Of a DNA stretch of 64,000 nt, positions 9,089 to 17,526 are shown piece by piece. Every line of letters starts with the position of its first letter. Position 1 is the first letter of the stretch. The notes beneath the pieces are model-generated. The model was given only the letters and a program-made list of their open reading frames with translations. It did no database searches and was not told the DNA's origin. A program made the position numbers and the translations under genes. This DNA comes from DATBLE01 sp963764565 (GTDB taxonomy: Bacteria; Actinomycetota; Thermoleophilia; Gaiellales; Gaiellaceae), in the NCBI GenBank assembly GCA_963764565.1, contig CAVXTD010000018.1, positions 16,613 through 80,612 of the forward strand. Reading direction: 5' to 3'.

Positions 9089-10293
9089 TCCGATGGGTCG
9101 CGCCAGTACGAGCTGGACGTCGCGCAGCGCCCGCGTGCGGAACGCCGACTCGCAGTACGCCAGATAGAAGTCCCAGGTCCGCACGAAGCGCTCGTCGTAG
9201 CCGAGCCGCCGCACGTCGTCGAGCCGCGCGAGGAAACGTTCGCGCCAGGCCTCGGAGCGTCGGCGCGTAGTGGGACCCGATGTCCTCGATGCCGGCCGGC
9301 CGGAGCGAGGACGCCTTCGTCATCGCGCTTTCGAGCGCTGCCGACCGACGGCAAGAGCGAGCCCGGAAAGATGTAGCGGCGCATCCAATCGTCGTGGCGG
9401 CGGTAGTGCTCGTAGCGCTCGTCCGGGATCGCGATCGTCTGGACGAACGCATGCCCACCCGGAGCCAGCAGCCGGTCACAGGCATTGAAGAACACCGGGT
9501 ACTGCGCGTGACCGATCGCCTCGAGCATCTCGATCGAAGCGATCTTCGTGAACTCGCCGCCGAGCGTCCGGTAGTCACGGAGGAGGATCTCGATCCTGTC
9601 GCCGAGCCCAGCCGCCGCCGCCCGCTCACGAGCGAGCGCAGCCTGCTGGGCCGAGATCGTCAGCCCCGTCACGCGGGCGCCGAACTCGCCGGCGGCCACG
9701 AGCGCAAGGCTTCCCCAGCCGCAGCCGATCTCGAGCACGTGGTCGCCCGAGCCGAGCTCGAGCCGCTCGCAGACCCGCCGCAGCTTCCGCTCCTGCGCCT
9801 GCTCGAGCGAGTCGCCGTCCTCCCAGATCCCGCAGGAGTAGGTGAGCGACTCGTCGAGGAAGAGCCGGTAGAGGTCGTTGCCCAGGTCGTAGTGGTAGCC
9901 GATGTTGCGGCGTGCACGGTGGAGACCCTGGCGCGGCGGGACATGCGGCCGGAAGCGCTCGAGCCGCGTCAGCAGCGACTCCGCCCGCCAGTGCTCGATG
10001 CTCTTGATCAGGATCTCGAACAGAAGCGGCAGGTCGTCGGCCCGCCAGTCGCCCGCCACGTACGACTCACCCAGCCCGAGGCGCGGCCGCCAGAGCAGGC
10101 GCCGGAAGAGGTCACGGCTCGCCACCTCGACTCGCACCGGCCGCCCGGCGCCGAAGCGGTGTTCTGTGCCGTCCGGCATGCGCAGCTCGATCGTCCCGCC
10201 GACGACCCGCTCAGCGAGACGGAGAACGAGCCGCTCCGCCACGCGGGCGCCGGCTCCCGGCGCGGCGGGAACGCTCCGCAGCGTCTCGCTCAT
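9080..10293 (-). CDS. cfa: Cyclopropane-fatty-acyl-phospholipid synthase family methyltransferase (frameshifted)
   Basis: This is a SAM-dependent methyltransferase of the CFA/mycolic-acid synthase family, about 400 residues, acting on unsaturated acyl chains of membrane lipids. An N-terminal lipid-binding region (GESYVAGDW) leads to NIGYHYDLGNDLYRLFLD, the SAM motif VLEIGCGWGSLAL, and SIEMLEAIGHAQYPVFF and RYIFPGSLLPS further on. The frame breaks near 9350 and 9258. Reading through gives a normal C-terminal domain ending LVLARPIGGK and TAA in a palindrome. ATG 10293 overlaps the DUF1365 stop. The trio FAD oxidoreductase-DUF1365-CFA is a widely conserved set; related sets make branched or furan-containing fatty acids, so the exact product here is open. 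Confidence 0.85.
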
Positions 10294-11055
10294 CAGCCGC
10301 GCACCGAACCCTCGCCGGGGACGAACGGCGGCTTGTGGAAGAAAGGCACGCGCTTCAGCCAGAGTCGGACCGCCTGAAGGTGGATGAGCGAGATCACCCG
10401 CTGCGGCATCAGCGGATAGCGGATGAGCGCCCGCGCCAGGGACGCGTTCGTCAGCTCCTGCCTGGAGCCGTGCAGCGTCGCGTGGAACGGCCGTCCGCCG
10501 TCCTCGGAGAGATCGATCCTCACGTGCACCTCGTCGCCCGGCTCCGTGAACCACCAGCGGTACCCCTGGTCGAGCGAAAAGAACGGCGACACGTGCAGTT
10601 GCTTGTCATGTGAATACGAAAACCGAACGGCAGTGTCTGACACTCTCCGGGTGTCAGACACTGCCACTGCGTTGTCCGGCGAGAGCAGGTAGGGCAGCCG
10701 CTCGCCGAACGTGTTGCTGACCTCGGCGACGATGCAGGCAAGCTCGCCGCCCCGGTAGCAGTAGTAGAAGCTGACCGGGTTGAACACGTAGCCGAGCACG
10801 CGCAGGTTCGTCAGCAGCAGGATCCGGTCGGCCTCGACGCCGTGCTCGCCGAGGTAGCCGCGAATGTCGAGGTGGTCGCGGTCTCGCAGCGTGACCACGT
10901 TCGGGCGGTTCCAGCCGAAGAGGCGCAAGCCGCGGTCGAGCGCAGGGAGCTCGTCGAGGTCGAGCACGAAGAAGCACACGCTTGTAGGTGAAGACGTTCT
11001 CGGCGGGGGTCGTCCGTGCGTGCATCACCGTTCCGGTGTAGAGGCCGCTCCTCAC
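10293..11055 (-). CDS. DUF1365 family protein with an in-frame palindrome
   Basis: This is a DUF1365 protein, typically about 240-260 residues and always near the FAD oxidoreductase and CFA genes; its chemistry is not settled. Visible family features are LYTGTVMHART near the start, RVLGYVFNPVSFYYCY, the DKQLHVSPFF segment and the C-terminal LIHLQAVRLWLKRVPFF. The frame breaks near 10980. GTG 11055 overlaps the preceding stop. At 10629-10665 a 15-bp perfect hairpin lies within the coding region. It is read in frame as SDTRRVSDT just before the conserved KQLHVSP block, where homologues have a short variable loop. Its neighbours suggest a role in modifying membrane fatty acids. Confidence 0.8.
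10629..10665. repeat. CAGTGTCTGACAC palindrome inside the DUF1365 gene
   Basis: The arms GGCAGTGTCTGACAC (10629-10643) and GTGTCAGACACTGCC (10651-10665) are perfectly complementary over 15 bases with a 7-base loop. The same arm occurs at 31554 and 32724, and half copies at 42349 and 42417. It is the only full copy inside a coding region. Being read without a stop, it adds about 12 residues to the protein. Confidence 0.85.
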
Positions 11056-12251
11056 CAGCTCACTCCGAACGCGGCCGCCGCCCGCAGGCCGGAGGCGAAG
11101 CCGTCCTCGTGGAACCCGAAGCCCTGCCAGGCGCCCGCGAACGCGGTTCGGCGCGGACCGTTCAGCGCCGGCAGCTCGGCCTGCGCCCGCAGAGACTCGA
11201 AGGTGTAGAGCGGATGCTCGTACGGGATTCGCCGGATCACGCTCGCCTCGGCGATCTCGGCGCTGCGGTTCAGCGTCACGCAGTAGTGCAGGTCGGTGTC
11301 GAGGCGCTGGAGCCGGTTGAGGTAGTACGTGATCGTCGGCCGCCCGTTCGTCGAGCCGCAGTCGCCGAGCCGGTAGTTCCAGGAGGCGCGCGCACCGGGC
11401 GCAGGCAGCAGCGTCTCGTCGGTGTGCAGGACGGTCTCGCTGGCGGTCGAGCGGAAGGCGGAGAGCACTCGCCCCTCGTCGTCGCTCGGATCGGCGAGCA
11501 GAGGGAGAGCCTGGTCACCGTGCACGGCGACCACGACCCCGTCGAAGCGGCGGAGCTCGTCGTCGGCGGTGCGCACGTCCACCCCGGCCCCGTCCCGCGC
11601 GACCGACCGGACCGGCAGGCCGAGGTGCACCGTTGCGCGCGAGCGCTCGAGCAGCGCGGTCACGTACGCGCGGCTGCCGCCGACAACGGTGCGCCAGCGC
11701 TTGCGCCTGAAGCCGAGCATCCCGTGGTTGTCGAAGAAGTCGAGGGCATAGCCGGCCGGGAAATCGAGCGCGCTCCCCGTGCCGCTCGACCAGATCGCCG
11801 CCGTCAGCGGGACGAGGAAGTGGTCGCGGAACTGGTCCGAATAGCCGTGCTCGGCGACATACCCGCCGACGGTCTGCTCGCGCGCTCCGTCGATCGTCCC
11901 TCTGGCGTCGCGCAGGAAGCGCACGATCTCGCGGACGAGCCGGAGCGGCGCGCGGCCGAGCGGCCGCCGCCCCGCGTATTCGAGCCGGTGGCGTGCGCAG
12001 CTGACCGAGAACGACATCTCCGAGGGCTGCGTGCGAACGCCGAGCTCCTCGAAGAGGCGCACCAGCCCGGGGTAGTTCGTCCGGTTGTGGACGATGAAGC
12101 CGGTGTCGAGCGCGAGACCGTCGTGCAGAACCGTGTTCGTGTGACCGCCCGGCTGCTCCTCCCGCTCGAACAGCTCGACGTCGTGGGCGCGGGAGAGCGC
12201 GTAGGCGGCGCCCAGCCCGGCGATCCCGCTTCCGATCACTGCGATCCGCAT
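11052..12251 (-). CDS. FAD-dependent amine-oxidase-like oxidoreductase
   Basis: This is an intact flavoprotein of 399 residues. The dinucleotide-binding motif IGSGIAGLGAAYAL (residues 6-19) is followed by the ELFEREEQPGGHT acidic end of beta-2 and the amine-oxidase-type GGH. ALDTGFIVHNRTNYPGL is characteristic of the group of flavoproteins that travel with DUF1365 and CFA. The C-terminal FAD segment is AFAGAWQGFGFHEDG. In related clusters these enzymes desaturate or reduce methylated acyl chains. Its stop overlaps the DUF1365 start, and its start is divergent from the acyl desaturase, which fits a fatty-acid modification unit. Confidence 0.88.
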   Translation of the reverse strand: MRIAVIGSGIAGLGAAYALSRAHDVELFEREEQPGGHTNTVLHDGLALDTGFIVHNRTNYPGLVRLFEELGVRTQPSEMSFSVSCARHRLEYAGRRPLGRAPLRLVREIVRFLRDARGTIDGAREQTVGGYVAEHGYSDQFRDHFLVPLTAAIWSSGTGSALDFPAGYALDFFDNHGMLGFRRKRWRTVVGGSRAYVTALLERSRATVHLGLPVRSVARDGAGVDVRTADDELRRFDGVVVAVHGDQALPLLADPSDDEGRVLSAFRSTASETVLHTDETLLPAPGARASWNYRLGDCGSTNGRPTITYYLNRLQRLDTDLHYCVTLNRSAEIAEASVIRRIPYEHPLYTFESLRAQAELPALNGPRRTAFAGAWQGFGFHEDGFASGLRAAAAFGVSW

Positions 12252-12307
12252 CTAGACCGGTATTCGTACGGGGTCGGGTGCCGGTTGTCTACGTACACTT
12301 GCCCGTG

Positions 12308-13246
12308 ATGGAACAGGCCGCCGACTCGATCCGTATCCGCACCGTCCGCGAGCGGACGACCTTTCTGAGCCGCCTGGCCGGACTCGTCGCGGTGATCGTT
12401 CCACCTGTGGGGCTTGTGACCGGCACCGTTCTGCTCTGGAACCGGGGGGTGAACTGGGTCGACCTGGTCGTGCTCGCCGTCTTCTACGTCCCGTGCGGGC
12501 TCGGGATCACCGTCGGCTGGCACCGGTACTTCTCCCACAAGAGCTTCGAGACGAACGCGCCGGTCAAGGCGGCGCTCGCGATCCTCGGCTCGATGGCGAT
12601 GCAGGGACCGCTGACCCAGTGGGTGACCGACCACCGCAAGCATCACGCGCTCTCCGACCTGCCCGGCGACCCGCACTCGCCACATGCGAACCGCGGCAAG
12701 GGCATCTGGGAGCGCGCACGGGGCCTCTGGCACTCGCACGTGGGCTGGCTCTTCTCGACGAAGGGGCTCGAGCGCGGGCCGGAGTACGGAAAGGACCTGT
12801 ACGACGACACGATGGTGCGCTGGATCGACCGCCTGTACCTCCTCTGGGTCGCGCTGACGGTCGGGCTGCCCTTCCTGGCCGGTTACCTCGTCTTCGGAAC
12901 GTGGCAGGCAGGGCTCCAGGCGATGGTCTGGGGCGGCCTGATCCGGATCTTCCTCTTCCAGCACGTGACGTTCTCGATCAACTCGATCTGCCACACGTTC
13001 GGCAAGCGGCCCTTCCGCACCCGCGACGAGAGCCGCAACGTCTGGCTGCTGGCGCTGCCGTCGTTCGGCGAGTCGTGGCACAACGGCCATCACGCGTTCC
13101 CGGCCTCGGCCGTGCACGGACTCGAGCGCGGGCAGCTCGATCTCTCCGCCGCTGTGATCCGCGGACTCGAGCGGCTGCGACTGGCGTGGGACGTGAAGCG
13201 CCCCGATCCGAACCAGGTCGAGCGGCGCCGGATCGCGACCGCCTAG
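12308..13246 (+). CDS. Membrane acyl-CoA/fatty-acid delta-9-type desaturase
   Basis: This is a di-iron membrane desaturase of about 312 residues. The three histidine boxes are present: HRYFSH, DHRKHH and HNGHH. Four membrane segments lie around LVAVIVPPVGLVTGTVLLW, LVVLAVFYVPCGLGI, LLWVALTVGLPFLAGYLVF and the segment before QHVTFSINSICH. I choose ATG 12308 because the family begins shortly before the first helix; a GTG at 12278 would add ten residues. It introduces double bonds in acyl chains using O2, providing the unsaturated substrate for the divergently encoded CFA-type enzyme. The 56-base gap to the FAD gene must hold both promoters. Confidence 0.9.
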   Translation: MEQAADSIRIRTVRERTTFLSRLAGLVAVIVPPVGLVTGTVLLWNRGVNWVDLVVLAVFYVPCGLGITVGWHRYFSHKSFETNAPVKAALAILGSMAMQGPLTQWVTDHRKHHALSDLPGDPHSPHANRGKGIWERARGLWHSHVGWLFSTKGLERGPEYGKDLYDDTMVRWIDRLYLLWVALTVGLPFLAGYLVFGTWQAGLQAMVWGGLIRIFLFQHVTFSINSICHTFGKRPFRTRDESRNVWLLALPSFGESWHNGHHAFPASAVHGLERGQLDLSAAVIRGLERLRLAWDVKRPDPNQVERRRIATA

Positions 13247-13251
13247 CCGGG

Positions 13252-13977
13252 CTACAGCTCGGCGAGCAGGGTGTTGAGCGTGGCGACGGTCTTCGCGCCG
13301 ACGACCCCGTCCGGATCGAGGCCGTTGGACTTCTGGAACTCGACGACGGCCGCTTGGGTGTTGCTGCCGAAATCGCCGTCCGGAGTCCCGGGATCGAGGC
13401 CGAGGGCGGCGAGCGCCTTCTGGAGCTGTTTGACCGCAGCGCCGCTATCCCCGAGTCGAAGAGCCTTGCCGCCGGGGAGCGCGACGGTCAGCGGGGTTGC
13501 AGCCGTGGCCGGTGAACTCGGAGCGGTGCTCTCGGTCGACGTGGTCGAAGTCGCCGGCTGGGACGGGAGGGTCGTCGTGGGAGCAGCGCCTGCGCTTCCC
13601 TGCTGCCCGCCGCCGCCCGAGAGGAGAACGAGCGGAACGGTGATCCCGGCGATGAGGATCGCGGCGAGCGCGGCGAGCGCGATCACGCGCCGCCGGTAGA
13701 TCCCGTCCCGGTGCAGCTGCCGGGAAGAGGCGGCTCGCTCGGCCGGGGCGATCCAGGTGTCCCGCCCGAGGGCGTCGGCGTCGGGCACCGGCACGTCGCG
13801 CAAGGGGTCGCGGGGCTCGGGCACGCGGTCGGCCGGCGCGACGTCCGGCTCCTCCTCGCGGAACATGACGTCGTCCTCGATCGCGGCGAACCAATCGTCC
13901 TCCGGCGCGACCTGCTCGACATCGGTTTCGAGCCAACCGTCGGCGCGGCGCCGTCCAGAAGTACCGCGAGTACGCAC
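13252..13977 (-). CDS. Membrane-anchored peptidoglycan-binding protein
   Basis: This is 241 residues long. The N-terminal half is acidic and probably cytoplasmic. One membrane helix follows (residues about 105-127, RRRVIALAALAAILIAGITV) with basic residues before it. Next is a Thr/Ser/Pro-rich linker (TTTLPSQPATSTTS) and a C-terminal PG_binding_1 domain of about 65 residues (LRLGDSGAAVKQLQKALAAL ... GDFGSNTQAAVVEFQKSNGL ... VGAKTVATLNTLL). This layout places the wall-binding domain outside the cell. No catalytic domain is visible. It ends five bases from the convergent desaturase gene. Confidence 0.85.
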   Translation of the reverse strand: MRTRGTSGRRRADGWLETDVEQVAPEDDWFAAIEDDVMFREEEPDVAPADRVPEPRDPLRDVPVPDADALGRDTWIAPAERAASSRQLHRDGIYRRRVIALAALAAILIAGITVPLVLLSGGGGQQGSAGAAPTTTLPSQPATSTTSTESTAPSSPATAATPLTVALPGGKALRLGDSGAAVKQLQKALAALGLDPGTPDGDFGSNTQAAVVEFQKSNGLDPDGVVGAKTVATLNTLLAEL

Positions 13978-14084
13978 TTGCAGGACATTGTTGCAGGAGA
14001 CGGCGAGCCGGCCGCCCGATCGGACGAGATCGTCGTTCGCGTCCTTTCAGCGTTCGCTCACACAGCGCGCTCGCCCGCTGCCGG

Positions 14085-14178
14085 CTACAGCTGCTCGAGC
14101 GCCCGCCGGACGAGCACCTGGGCGAGGTGCGAACGGTACTCCGCGCTTCCGCTCACGTCTCGGGGCTCCCGCGCAAGC
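14085..14178 (-). pseudogene. C-terminal remnant of a molybdopterin-dehydrogenase FAD subunit
   Basis: In the gap between the anchor protein and the HD-GYP gene, the minus strand reads AREPRDVSGSAEYRSHLAQV and continues LVRRALEQL to a TAG at 14085-14087. This is the usual last 30 residues of CoxM/XdhB-type FAD-binding subunits (the SAEYRR...VLVRRAL pattern). No matching upstream sequence remains, because the HD-GYP gene begins at 14219. I read it as a relic. The rest of 13978-14218 holds nothing I recognise. Confidence 0.4.
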
Positions 14179-14218
14179 ACCGCCACGCGCGCGCGGTAGC
14201 CACGCGTAGGATCGAGAC

Positions 14219-15811
14219 GTGGCGCCCGCCGATCCAGGAGCAGTCACCTCGGCCACGGCTCAGGGTGAGCGGCCGATTCGCGCTGCCGAGGTGGTCGGTG
14301 CCCTCTCGATCGCGACCGACCTCGGTACCGGTCAGCCGCTCGAGCACGCGTTGCGCACCGCCGTGCTCGCGGTCCGTCTCGGCGAGCTCGCCGGGGCAAC
14401 GGCGCAGGAGCTCGCAGACACCTACTACGTAGCGCTCCTCCACGCCTCCGGGTGCACGTCGAACGGCCACGAGGCGACGCAGCTGTACGGCGACGACATC
14501 GCGCACAGAGCAGCGTTCTTCCTGATCGACACCACCAATCCCGCGGAGGTCCTGGCGTTCTACCAGGCCCATGTCGGGGCGGGACGCGCACCGGAGGTCC
14601 GCGCCGCGATGATCGAGGACGCGATCGCCAACGCAGGCCCGCGGGCCCGTGACGCGTTCGCGACGATGTGCGAGGTGGCGCAGCGGTTCGCCGGGTGGCT
14701 CGACCTCGGTTCGGGTATCCAGGTAGCGCTCGAGTTCGTCTTCGCCCGCTGGGACGGACGGGGATTCCCGGACGCTCGCGGCGACGCGATCCCGCTGCCG
14801 ATGCGTCTCCTGCACGTGGCGAGGGACATCTCCCTCTTCCTCTCCGCCGCCGGCCCCGACGAGGCACGCGCCGTCGTCGAGCGCCGAACGGGCGCCGCGT
14901 ACGAGCCTCGGCTCGCGGGGCTCGCCGTCGCGCATTTCGACGACCTCCTCGCCGAGCTGGACGAGACGCGGATCTGGGAGCAGGCGCTGGAGATCGAGCC
15001 GTTCCCGCAGATCCGGATCGAGGGCGAACGGGTCGATGCCGCCTTTACGGCCATCGCCGCGCTGACCGGGCTCAAGTCACCGTGGCTGCGTGAGCACTCG
15101 ACAGGCGTGGCCGAGCTCGCCGAGGCCGCCGCCTGGCGCATGGGTCTGCCGGCGGCCTCCGTGACGCTCGTGCGGCGAGCCGCGCTCGCGCATGACCTCG
15201 GCCGCATCGGCGTGTCGAACGCGATCTGGGAGAAGCCCGGGCCGCTCGGGTTCGGAGAATGGGAGCGGGTGCGGCTCCATCCGCACTTCTCGGAGCGCGC
15301 CTTCGCCCAGTCGCCGGCGCTCGCCCCGATCGGGCTGCTGGCCGGCTCGCACCACGAGCGTCTCGACGGCTCCGGCTACCACCGTGGCACGAGCGGGCCG
15401 GCGCTCGATCAGCCGGCCCGCATCCTCGCCGCCGCCGACTGCTACGGGGCGATGCGCGAGGCGCGGCCGTACAGGCCGGCTCTCGATGCGGCGGGGGCAG
15501 AGGCAGACTTGCTGCGCGAGGCCGACGAGGGGCGGCTCGATCCGGAAGCTGTCGACGCGGTGCTCGCAGCCGCCGGACACCGCGTGCAGCAGCGATCTCG
15601 CGAGCTGCCCTCCGGGCTGACGGAGCGCGAGCTGGAGGTCCTCCGGGTGCTCGTGCGCGGCGAGTCCAACCAGGCGATCGCCGAGGCTCTCGGCATCTCC
15701 GCCAAGACCGTCGGGCACCACGTCCAGCACGTCTACCAGAAGGCCGGCGTCCGCAGCCGCGCCGCGGCGACGCTCTGGGCCTTCGAGCAAGACCTCGTTC
15801 GCGCCGGATAG
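14219..15811 (+). CDS. Two-lobed HD-GYP phosphohydrolase fused to a LuxR-type HTH
   Basis: This is an intact 530-residue protein from GTG 14219. The first half (residues about 20-260) is an HD-GYP-like lobe with weakened metal motifs (LLHASGCTSNGHE, RWDGRGFPDARGD). The second (about 270-450) is a full HD-GYP domain with AHDLGRIGV and SHHERLDGSGYHRG, the motif of c-di-GMP phosphodiesterases. A LuxR/FixJ helix-turn-helix (LTERELEVLRVLVRGESNQA, then SAKTVGHHV) closes the protein. It would couple hydrolysis or sensing of a nucleotide second messenger to DNA binding. Whether it hydrolyses c-di-GMP is inferred from the motifs. No partner gene is obvious. Confidence 0.88.
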   Translation: MAPADPGAVTSATAQGERPIRAAEVVGALSIATDLGTGQPLEHALRTAVLAVRLGELAGATAQELADTYYVALLHASGCTSNGHEATQLYGDDIAHRAAFFLIDTTNPAEVLAFYQAHVGAGRAPEVRAAMIEDAIANAGPRARDAFATMCEVAQRFAGWLDLGSGIQVALEFVFARWDGRGFPDARGDAIPLPMRLLHVARDISLFLSAAGPDEARAVVERRTGAAYEPRLAGLAVAHFDDLLAELDETRIWEQALEIEPFPQIRIEGERVDAAFTAIAALTGLKSPWLREHSTGVAELAEAAAWRMGLPAASVTLVRRAALAHDLGRIGVSNAIWEKPGPLGFGEWERVRLHPHFSERAFAQSPALAPIGLLAGSHHERLDGSGYHRGTSGPALDQPARILAAADCYGAMREARPYRPALDAAGAEADLLREADEGRLDPEAVDAVLAAAGHRVQQRSRELPSGLTERELEVLRVLVRGESNQAIAEALGISAKTVGHHVQHVYQKAGVRSRAAATLWAFEQDLVRAG

Positions 15812-15863
15812 GGCGTTCGCCCGATGCCGCCGGGACGCCTCGGTCGTACATTCGCCTCTCCAT

Positions 15864-15884
15864 CGGCGCCGAGCCTCGGCGCCG
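15864..15884. promoter_or_regulatory. Inverted repeat just upstream of the small barrel gene
   Basis: CGGCGCCGAG at 15864-15873 and CTCGGCGCCG at 15875-15884 are perfectly complementary around one base, about 10 bases before a strong ribosome site GAAGGAGG (15893-15900). It could be an operator or a 5'-UTR hairpin controlling the next gene. Confidence 0.4.
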
Positions 15885-15904
15885 AGAACAGCGAAGGAGG
15901 AGAA

Positions 15905-16177
15905 ATGATCCTGGCAACAACGCAGGTCGAGGACGTCGACCGCTTCGCGAAGATCTTCTCGACCAAGGGCGCCGAGAAGCGAAAGCAGCACGGGTGCAAA
16001 GGTTCGACCGTGTTCCGCGATCCCAACGAGGCCGACCGGGTCTGGGCGCTCTTCGACTGGGATGCGGCGGGCTGGCAGAACTTCGTCTCAGATCCGGAGG
16101 TTCCGGCGATCCTTCAAGAAGCAGGGCACAAGGGCAAGCCCCAGGCGGCGGAGCTCGTCGGCACCTACGACGCCTAG
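15905..16177 (+). CDS. Small dimeric alpha/beta-barrel-like protein
   Basis: This is 90 residues long from ATG 15905, chosen because GAAGGAGG sits five bases before it. An upstream in-frame ATG at 15824 has no such site and precedes the inverted repeat. The sequence (TTQVEDVDRFAKIF, GSTVFRDPNEADRVWALFDW, FVSDPEVPAIL) has the pattern of antibiotic-monooxygenase-like ferredoxin-fold proteins common in soil actinobacteria. No catalytic residue can be named. It is followed by a strong terminator, so it is its own transcript and probably well expressed. Confidence 0.75.
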   Translation: MILATTQVEDVDRFAKIFSTKGAEKRKQHGCKGSTVFRDPNEADRVWALFDWDAAGWQNFVSDPEVPAILQEAGHKGKPQAAELVGTYDA

Positions 16178-16217
16178 AGCGTTCGCCCTATCCAGCCGGG
16201 CCAGGCACTGAGCCCGC

Positions 16218-16247
16218 GAGAGACCCCCGCCGAGGCGGGGGTCTCTC
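16218..16247 (+). terminator. Rho-independent-type hairpin
   Basis: GAGAGACCCCCGCC (16218-16231) pairs with GGCGGGGGTCTCTC (16234-16247) over 13-14 bases around a GA tip. It lies 40 bases after the stop of the small barrel gene and 55 bases before the next start. There is no strong T-run. Confidence 0.8.
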
Positions 16248-16302
16248 ATGTCGGCCAGGCCGGCATTCAACAAATCGCACGCTGTCGAGAGGAGAGAATG
16301 CA

Positions 16303-17415
16303 ATGACAGAATCGTCCATCAAGGTCGGCGTGATCACGGATCAGACCGGCCCGCTCTCGTTCATGGGCATCGCCAACGCAAACGTGGCGAGGATGGTGAT
16401 TGACGACATCAATGCAAAGGGCGGCCTGTTGGGGCGCCGGGTAGATCTGTACCTCGAGGACAGTGCGACGACAGACAGTGTCGCGGAAGCCAAAGCCGCG
16501 AAGCTCGTCCAGGAAGATCACGTCGACGTGATCTTCGGCGGCATCTACAGCTCGACGCGGCAGGCGATCAAGGCTGCTGCCGTGGAGAAGGGCAAGACGC
16601 TCTACATCTACCCGGAGCAATACGAAGGGCAGGAATGTGACCCGCTCATCTTCTGCACCGGCCCGGTGCCGGCGCAGCAGGTCGAACCCCTGATTCCCTG
16701 GCTGATGCAACGGACCGGCGCGAAGAAGTTCTACTTGCCCTCGGCCGACTACATCTGGCCGCACATCATGAACGAGAAGGTCCGTGAGCTTGCCACGGCC
16801 AACGGCGGCGCGATTGTCGGAGAGGAGTACTTTCCCCTCGATCACACCGAGTACGGCGAGACCGTTGACAAGATCACCGCCAGCGGTGCGGAGGTGGTAT
16901 TCAACACGATCGTTCCCCCGGGGCTCACGCCGTTCCTCGAGCAGCTTTACGACTCCGGCTTCACGAAGCGGGGCGGATCTCTCGTCTGCACGTACTTCGA
17001 CGAGAACTTCCTCAACCTGGTGCCGGCCGAACACGTGGAGGGTCTGTACAGCTGCCTCGACTACTACCAGAACGTCAGCGATCCATTCAGCAAGGAATTG
17101 GTCGATCAGTACGACAAGCTGTTTCCAGGCGATGCCAAGTTCACCGCCGGCAGTGCGTGCTCAGGCATGTACCGCGGTCTGAAGCTCTGGGAGGCCGCTG
17201 TAACAGAGGCAGGCTCGCTGAAGCAGGAGGACGTCATCAAGGCGCTCGACCATGCAAAGATCGCCGAGGGGCCGGGCGGTCCGGCCGAAATGGTGCCCGG
17301 TCAGCATCACGTTCGAATGAACATGTACATCGCCCAGGCAAACAACGGCAATTTCGAGGTTGTCAAGAGCCTAGGGATCATCGATCCAAAGGAGTGCATG
17401 CAAGGCATCAAGTAG
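16303..17415 (+). CDS. Urea/amide-type periplasmic-binding-fold protein without a signal peptide
   Basis: This is 370 residues of the type-1 periplasmic-binding fold, closest in pattern to UrtA/FmdD/AmiC: IKVGVITDQTGPLSFMG, INAKGGLLGRRVDLYLEDSA, GGIYSSTRQAIKA, YIYPEQYEGQECDPLIFCTG, and DHTEYGETVDKITASGAEVV. ATG 16303 has an AGAGGAGAG site. The protein starts directly with the first beta strand and has no signal peptide or lipobox, so it is probably cytoplasmic, like AmiC, which senses amides. No permease, amidase or antiterminator lies next to it. Its wording is less GC-biased than its neighbours, and it lies next to a tRNA-Ala end, suggesting acquisition by transfer (inference). Confidence 0.82.
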   Translation: MTESSIKVGVITDQTGPLSFMGIANANVARMVIDDINAKGGLLGRRVDLYLEDSATTDSVAEAKAAKLVQEDHVDVIFGGIYSSTRQAIKAAAVEKGKTLYIYPEQYEGQECDPLIFCTGPVPAQQVEPLIPWLMQRTGAKKFYLPSADYIWPHIMNEKVRELATANGGAIVGEEYFPLDHTEYGETVDKITASGAEVVFNTIVPPGLTPFLEQLYDSGFTKRGGSLVCTYFDENFLNLVPAEHVEGLYSCLDYYQNVSDPFSKELVDQYDKLFPGDAKFTAGSACSGMYRGLKLWEAAVTEAGSLKQEDVIKALDHAKIAEGPGGPAEMVPGQHHVRMNMYIAQANNGNFEVVKSLGIIDPKECMQGIK

Positions 17416-17489
17416 GCGCACAACATTCTCACGGGCTGAATTACGCCGCGCCGGCTTCGGCGGTCGCTCGCCAAACCGAATGACGGAGC

Positions 17490-17514
17490 TGGAGCTAGCC
17501 GGACTCGAACCGGC
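17490..17514 (-). tRNA. 3'-end fragment of a tRNA-Ala (T-arm and acceptor strand)
   Basis: The minus strand reads GCCGG-TTCGAGT-CCGGC-TAGCTCC-A. That is a full T-arm with 5-bp stem and 7-base loop, then an acceptor 3' strand ending TAGCTCCA as in bacterial tRNA-Ala. The matching 5' acceptor (GGGGCTA-like), D-arm and anticodon arm are not found in the preceding bases, so it is not a functional gene. Such 3' ends are typical attachment sites left by integrating elements. Confidence 0.7.
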
Positions 17515-17526
17515 GTAGCTCGGCGG

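Noticed and set aside
11016..12308. A 430-codon plus-strand frame opposite the FAD oxidoreductase
   Set aside because: Shadow of an intact flavoprotein gene.
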